From the NCBI GenBank assembly GCA_034509755.1, contig CM067559.1, positions 18,458,501 to 18,522,500 of the forward strand: a stretch of DNA of 64,000 bases, written 5' to 3'. Both the position numbers and the translations under genes were made by a program. Below are positions 57,998 through 64,000 of this stretch, piece by piece. Numbering within the stretch: position 1 is the stretch's first letter; the number at the start of each line of letters is the position of its first letter. Source of the stretch: Anisodus tanguticus (taxonomy: Eukaryota > Streptophyta > Magnoliopsida > Solanales > Solanaceae). The notes below the pieces were generated by a model. It worked only from the letters and a program-made list of their open reading frames with translations. It did no database searches and was not told the DNA's origin.

Positions 57998-59030
57998 ATG
58001 CAGTAACTGTTTAAATGTCACGTATGGACACGTAAATGAAACGTGTAATTAACTTCTTTTCCACTAATCAAATCTAAAAGTAATTAAGATTGTTACACTA
58101 CAAATATGGTAATTAATTAGGGTGGGGTAGAGGTGGATGGTTTGTTACTCAAGGAAAATTTAGGTCACAATAGACGATGTGGAGTGAAATTTGGAACTCA
58201 AGAATTAGTTTGACTTCTTCATGAGTAAGCATTGATAATGATGCATCACCTCGCTCCCATATAATTAACGGGACCTAATGATGTTTTTTTGGATTTAAAC
58301 GATTATTATGGTCTCTAATCCCCATTAACGCAATTTTAGTAAAGTTGATTACTCTACCATAACTCGTCACTTAAAGGTTTTAAAAACTAAAATAAACATT
58401 AATTGAAAAAGTTGATTACTGCTACAGCTAGAAAGGTAAAATTGACCAACTTTTAAGTACTCTATAAAGATTATCAATCAAGGTTGCGGAGAAAATACCA
58501 AGACCCGACCAAAAAGATAAATAAACATAATTAATCTTTTTAGAGTCACCTTTAAAACATCTAATCTTTGATAGCCCTTTTATAACTTTAATAACATATC
58601 ATTTTTTAATCAAGCCACTTTGCTTACATATCTGCACGGCCTTTAATGAAGATTTTAGATAAAGATTAACGCTTCGGTTACCGTAAACTACCCAATTAAC
58701 CATCACAGGAAAAGATAATTTACAAAATAAAGATTAGATGGAGAGTACATACTATTTCATATATTCAATAAAGATTCTACAAGTATAATTAGATGCGGAG
58801 TTACATTGACCGAAAGATGATCAATTGAACACAGTTAGTCACAAAATTTTAATGTATATAGGTACAAAGAGCATGTGTTGCAACTTATTAGTACTTTTTC
58901 GTATTACTTTTCTATCAATTAAATACCAATAACTTGAGTTAATTAAAATTTATCATACTCTTCTCAGACCTTACTTGTGGGATTACATTGGGTATTATTA
59001 ACATTCAAAAATAATTTAAGTGTTTAGCCA
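57998..59030. other. Intergenic DNA, nothing recognised
   Basis: AT-rich, stops in all frames, no repeat or RNA gene seen. Part of it may belong to the LTR of element H, whose left end I could not place. Confidence 0.35.
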
Positions 59031-59893
59031 AATTCAGTGACAGCCTAACTGCTCTAGAGCCGAATTTACTCCTAGCCCTCGACTACAAGAACTTCACCGG
59101 CTACTAAGACATCTTAGCCGAGTTGTTAGTTAGAGGTACGATTGGGACCTACTCAGATGCAGACGCCTCAACGACCAAGTCAAAAAGATTTCCGGACCCC
59201 TAAAAGCGATAACGGCCAACAACAGCTAAAAGATAGGGCCATTATCCGAACAAGAGGAGTAGAGGGCAAGAAAATCGGCACCACCTCCCCCATAGTTGGC
59301 CATTGAACTTAGTGGGTTACTTGATGACTGACATGGGGGGGGGGGGATCACGTTGTACAGTTTTTTTCCTTTTTAGTACTATAAATATGATCATTCTTTG
59401 TATATATCGACACAACCAATCAATCAAACAACTCAATTTTTATCTATCTTTATCCTTTTACTTCATTTTATCCTTTACTTTACTGTACTCAGTTGCATTC
59501 ATGTTTCTTACCTCTTAGTTTACACATACCACCGTCATAACGCTTTCTGGAGTAGTTGGGGAACCCATTGCTGGAAACTAGAGTTCCGTTTCCAGCCCAA
59601 ATCGCTTAAATTAAGGAATCAATTTGTCTCCCAATTTCGTCAGCCGATAAAACGACAGAGAACAGAACCTCAGTGGTAGAGCGGTCGGCTGTTAACCGAT
59701 TGGTCGTAGGTTCGAATCCTACTTGGGGAGATTTGATTGATTCTGAATTCTTTAATTCAGAATAAAGGGGCTCGTTTTGCCCGTTAAGAGTAGGTAACCC
59801 ATTCCCTGTCGTTGTTTCTATTGCATTCTATCTCATCATATCACATTATGTTCTGCGAGATTATAAAATCACCATCAATTCGGGACGAGAACA
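59031..59893 (+). repeat. Presumed 3' part of the LTR of element H
   Basis: Placed because a PBS follows at 59898 and 'gagaaca' at 59893 is a plausible CA end. It includes a G12 run (59335-59346), a T/C-rich segment typical of a transcript start region (59360-59520) and the plastid-type tRNA fragment. The small open frames here are not genes. Confidence 0.4.
59669..59730 (+). pseudogene. trnN-GUU: Plastid-type tRNA-Asn(GUU) fragment
   Basis: 'ctcagtggtagagcggtcgg', anticodon loop 'ctgttaac', and the T-arm 'ggttcgaatcc' followed by 'tacttggggag' match chloroplast trnN-GUU as I know it. The first eight or so bases of the tRNA (5' acceptor strand) are missing, replaced by 'aacagaac', so it is a fragment and not a functional tRNA. 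About 85 bases after it ('cagaataaaggggctcgttt' and on to 59815) read like the plastid spacer, but that boundary is uncertain. Plant mitochondria also carry a plastid-derived trnN, so a mitochondrial route is possible. Confidence 0.8.
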
Positions 59894-59897
59894 AATT

Positions 59898-59916
59898 TGG
59901 CACGCCCAGTGGGACC
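59898..59916 (+). other. Primer binding site of element H
   Basis: TGGCACGCCCAGTGGGACC, the form common just after the 5' LTR in many plant Ty3 elements. I do not assign the tRNA. Confidence 0.65.
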
Positions 59917-59970
59917 ATAGGTGAATTAATAGCAAAGTTTTATTCTCCAGGTCAGGATTATTCTTGGCGT

Positions 59971-62773
59971 ATGCGCCTAAGGTCCGGTAAGAAAATGAAC
60001 CCCGAGTCCAGTCCACATCCTAAACAAAATCCTCCCAGAAGGAACAACGAACCAGCATCCTCGTCGGGTATGCCTACATTGGTTGATACCCCTCCATTTC
60101 CTCCATCAACCGAAGATGTGGAAGAATCTAGCCAATCTGAAGGTCCAACCATAATGACCACGTCTTTTATTAGACAACAGATCGATTTGAGCATCCACGA
60201 TATTATGTACCAAGTTTCTAAACAGTTGGCTGACATTGTGAAGCCGATGGTATATAATGAGGTTCAGCAAGTGAGGGAGATGGAAACCAACCGAATGCAC
60301 CAGGGAAAATGTTCGGCTAGTTCTGTCATCCCTCTAACGAGTGGTGATGTTCAGCATAAGACCGTGACTCCTGGTGTTGTTCCTCAGCCGCATGTGCATC
60401 AGCTAGTGCCTACTCAGGTGCAGCCGGTATCGCACCTAGGAACACAAGCCCAATCACCTGGCAACCAGCACACTACGTGGACGCCGCCGAACCTTGGGGG
60501 AGAAAAATATGCCACTTGACCAAGCGAGTCTGCAGTATGGGCAGATCAACATGGCTCGGAGACCAGTTCAGGCTCTAGGACACTTTGGATTGCCGCCCGT
60601 TATGCAGTATGTTTCTACGAACGGCCCTACGTTGTAGGCGAACAATGTTGGTTAGCCGAATTGGCAGTCGATGGCCCCTGGCTATGACTTAGCTCGGCTA
60701 TCTGGTGACGTTGTTTACAGTGGAATACCATTATAGTAGTCATTGCCAGTACCCAATCCATACCTTTCAAGAAGCGTAAATTCTCTAAGAACGACCGACG
60801 TCTGAGTAAAGCAGTCATGGAATACTGTTCCACCTTATCCTCAGGCTCCGTTAGCCATTCCAAAAGCTCAGGTTGCAGGCTTTGGTGGCCATACCCAACA
60901 ACAGCAATGGGGCATTACCCCACCTATTGGTAATGGCCAGCAGACCACCTACAATCTTAAAAACCCTGTACAACAAAGTGCAGAATGGAGGCCGCCAGTG
61001 CAGAACGCCTACCAGCCGAATCCAATCGAGAATCGGCAGGGGATATCACAACTGATAAACCCAAAAATTATTGCTAATACCATGCAGAGGTACTTCGGCA
61101 TCCAACTGAAACTTTTGGATAGGCCTGTTTATAATAAGCCTTACCCTGATTGGGTAGATCGGATAGCACATTTGCCGAGGGGCTTCAAAACATCAGAGTT
61201 TTCCATCTTCTCTGGCGACGATGACAAATCCACTATCGAGCACATCAATAGATTTACTGCCCAATACGGCGAGGCAGGCCAGAATGAGTATCACAAGTTG
61301 CAGGTTTTCCCTCTTTTTATCTGGAACAACCTTCGCATAGTACTCCTCTTTGGCTCCTGATTCTGTACAGAGCTGGGCTAACATGGAGGGTTGCTTCCAT
61401 AATAGGTTCTATTGGCCCCAACCTCAGGTTACCATGACTGATCTAACGAATCTCAAGCAGCAGGTCGATGAATCGGCTGTCGATTTTATCGAAAGATTCA
61501 GAAAGAAGGTTGGGAAATGCACCGTACATTTCCCTGAGTCTGAGTGTGCCCACATGATAATCAACAATATGCACCCTCATTTAAACGAGAAGTTGGTGGG
61601 ACAATCTTGCTCTGACCTGAGCCAGTTAGCCGAAAAGGCTAGCCAAATAGAGTAGTACGTCCAGGAGAAGGAGCGGAAAAGAGCCAGCTAAAATCGAGGC
61701 TCTCACTTGGTATCCACCATTGAAGCGGATGAGTCTGACTCAGAGTCAGCCGACTGCGCAGCAGATGCAATGGTGGACGAGATTGTTAAGGAAAGGTTTA
61801 CTCCAGCCCATCCTTGAAAGCTGTAAAAGGCATGGAGATGAGTTCATCCAATGACAAGGTAGGTTACACGTTTGACATCACAAAGGCAGATCAGATCTTT
61901 GATCATCTGCTCAAAGATAAGCAGATTCGGCTGCTTGATGGCCATAAGATTCCGCCTGCCGAGGAACTCAAAGATAAGAAGTACTGCAAGTGGCATAACT
62001 CATATAGTCACTCTATTTCTAATTGTGTGGTCTTCAGAAAGGCGATCCAAAAGAGCATCAAAGAGGGAAGGTTCAAGCTAGCCGATAAGAGTATGACTGA
62101 AATGTCCATACATACCGACCCCTTTCCCGCTGTACCAATATCTATGCTATCTTTTGCTAAGCCCGATGAGTCAAGGGACATCAAAGTGAGACAACTGATA
62201 AAAAGGGTGTGGGTCCCAAAGAAACCTATCTAAGGGGAAAAGGCCACAAGGACCTCTGTGTTCAACCGGTTAGGCATCCTACATAACAACATTCGTGATG
62301 ACAGGCAGCCAGCTAGAAGCAGTTTTCATGGCCACCCTAAATACTCGGGGGACGTTGATCGAGAACTTCAAGAACAACCTATGAGGTTCAAAAGGGTCCC
62401 TATCGATGCCAGGTATAGGCCTGGAGGGCAAGTAAGGATGCCAACTAACCGGCAGCCGAGCATGCCTCGAATAGATGAAGAACCACTCCCTAAAACCAAA
62501 CAGAGGGTGGTCGAGGTTAACATAAATGAGGGTGTTTCGTCCTTACGTATCACGGCGAGAAATGAGGACCAGACGAGACCCCGAAGAATGATTAAACCAA
62601 CCGCCAACACAGAAGAGGGGAAGTGGTATGTCAATCAGGCTCTCGGAAAGAAAGAGGCACCATTGAGAGTCGCATCCAGGACTCTGAAAAGAAGGATGCA
62701 ACGTGCCAAGGCCTTGCGTAAAATGCAACAGATATTGCATCTAATTTCCAACACCAAGGCAGCCAAAAATTAG
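59971..62773 (+). pseudogene. Gag of element H, broken
   Basis: Starts at the ATG 59971 (MRLRSGKKMNPESSPHPKQN) with a proline/serine-rich head. A proline/glutamine-rich linker follows (60551-61000, with several stops). The capsid core runs 61040-61655: RPVYNKPYPDWVDRIAHLPR, EFSIFSGDDDKSTIEHINRF, then after a frameshift near 61320 LAPDSVQSWANMEGCFHNRF and VDFIERFRKKVGKC. A CHHC motif, KYCKWHNSYSHSISNC, is at 61979-62026. The frame 62258-62773 is an arginine-rich C-terminal part. It changes frame at least three times. Confidence 0.8.
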
Positions 62774-63763
62774 GAGATTCCTGAGTCTTCCGTAGCCGAG
62801 GCTATCGAACGGGCATTCGACTTAGTTGCTTCAGGGGCAATGTTGCCTGAAGGAGAGACGTCGGGTCAACCAGAGCTGAATGAACAGCCTACCGACAACC
62901 CGATAGATGAACCCCGATAAGAGAATGTGGCCCCGAATGGACCTCTAACCGAGGCAATCCCACAGATCGTGCACATGATTCAGTCAGAGGATCCCCATTT
63001 ATCTCCAGAAAATGGAAGATATGAGCTTCTGGTTAGCCGCATTAGATAAAGGAGGGGACTCCATTATCGATTTATTTAGCCATGACCTGGTTGATGAGAT
63101 GTGGGCAGACACTGAAATGGTCAGCCTAATCCCATGTGAGTTTTGGGCCAATTGCTCCGTGCTAGATAGCCTAGAAGGTAATGTTTGTGTAGAAGACACA
63201 GAATGGGCCACAATAGTCGATACCCCGGCTAGGGACACTTTGAGAACCGTATTTGGTGCACCTACAAAGATATGGTTAAACACCTCAAACTCATTTACGT
63301 CAAGGCTTACATTAATGGAAAAATTATTAGTCGGGTGTTTGTCGACAATGGGGTTGTGCTGAATGTGATGTCGCTGCTTACCTTGAGGGATCTTAACAAA
63401 ACAAAGGAGGATCTCATCCCAACTAACATGAAAATGGCTAGCTTTATGGGAGAAGCCTCTGAAGCATTGGGGATTCTAGTAGCAGAAATCACTGTAGGTC
63501 CTAAGATTGTTAGGTCTGCCTTCTTTGTAATAAATGGCAAGTCGTCCTACACCATTCTGATTGGCAGGGAATGGATTCATACCAACCGATGCCTTCCTTC
63601 TACCATGCATCAAAAGCTCATCTTTTGGGAAGGATACAAGATAAAAATCATCACAGCGGATGATAACCCGTTCCGACCAGGGGTTCAGAACGTAGAGGCT
63701 ATCCTCTATTCACCCTATGTGGCTCCCATAGTCGTCACAAAGAAGTATGAAGAAGGATCTTAG
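62774..63763 (+). pseudogene. Protease region of element H
   Basis: The frame 63272-63763 carries an aspartic protease-like fold: VFVDNGVVLNVMSLLTLRDL, where the family has DNGSALN, then ILVAEITVGPKIVRSAFFVI and ILIGREWIHTNRCLPSTMHQ, the usual flap and linker motifs. The preceding segment (63012-63240, frame 0) reads DELWLA-like acidic sequence and belongs to the gag-protease joint after a shift. Bases 63764-64000 show stops and no RT motif yet. Confidence 0.75.
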
Positions 63764-64000
63764 GAATCCTGTAATCTTACCTCGCGATGGTTTGAAATAA
63801 AATTATTAGTCAAACCACGGCTTATCTTGATGGATTTAAATGGTTGAGGAAACCCATATCATACGTGACCAGTGGCATCGGCTGACCGCCCTAAGTTCTG
63901 AGGCAAGGATAGCCGAGGCATCACAGATGGGGAACCACGATAGAAAACCAGATCTGGCGGTCAATAATATTTGAGCTGCCGATAGGAGTTTTACGCCTAG

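Larger units (their letters stand above)
59031..64000 (+). mobile_element. Tat-like Ty3 retrotransposon H, left part only
   Basis: Presumed LTR tail, PBS, gag and protease on the plus strand; RT and beyond lie outside the window. The gag core (LPRGFKTSEFSIFSGDDDKS) and CHHC motif belong to a Tat-type gag different from that of element C. No second LTR is available, so the left end is uncertain. Confidence 0.7.

Noticed and set aside
59335..59346. G12 run as a polypurine tract of another element
   Set aside because: The bases after it do not begin with a TG-type LTR end that I can match to any other LTR here; it may be a simple homopolymer.
59669..59730. Functional tRNA-Asn gene
   Set aside because: The 5' acceptor strand is missing, so the cloverleaf cannot close; it is an organelle-derived fragment.

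Overview
This is a plant nuclear window, probably from a Solanaceae-type genome. The evidence is chromodomain Ty3 elements, Tat/Ogre-type elements with a second archaeal-type RNase H, copia elements, a hAT element, a Stowaway-like MITE, a fragment resembling the Solanaceae TS-type SINE, and a plastid-type trnN piece. The family level is an inference. I see no convincing host protein-coding gene in the 64 kb. Every long coding stretch belongs to a transposable element, and every element carries stops or frameshifts.

The left part (1-11939) is an older Ty3 element (A: LTR pieces at 1-502 and 10346-11179, gag fragment at 11180-11939). A Tekay/Del-like chromovirus (B, 503-10345, target duplication TAATT) is inserted in it. 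B is not simple: it reads LTR, gag-pol, LTR, a second partial gag, then a 43-bp LTR tip. This looks like a tandem dimer whose second unit was internally deleted.

The centre (11940-41475) is a minus-strand Tat/Ogre-like element (C). Reading from high to low coordinates it has a truncated 5' LTR, PBS, leader ORF1, a CHHC-motif ORF, gag, protease, RT, RNase H, archaeal-type RNase H, a truncated integrase, about 1.7 kb of tandem repeats, a PPT and the 3' LTR. Two elements sit inside it. One is a 4.6-kb hAT element (13800-18426, TSD GTCTAAAC) in the 3' LTR. The other is an 8.7-kb LARD-like non-autonomous Ty3 element (E, 26267-34938, TSD CTCTC) between gag and protease. E shares its termini, PBS and PPT with B, so B's family is the obvious candidate to mobilise it.

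The right part holds two minus-strand copia elements with perfect TSDs: F (41666-46574, GGTAC) and G (50180-56823, AAAAC). Between and beyond them lies AT-rich DNA with MITE and SINE relics. The window ends inside a plus-strand Tat-like element (H) whose presumed LTR contains the plastid-type trnN fragment. H continues past base 64000.

No wholly new protein system is visible. The most informative items are the dimeric B element, the B/E autonomous-LARD pair, the satellite-like repeats in C, the hAT hairpin, the organelle DNA inside H's LTR region, and copia F, which has almost identical LTRs but a broken body.
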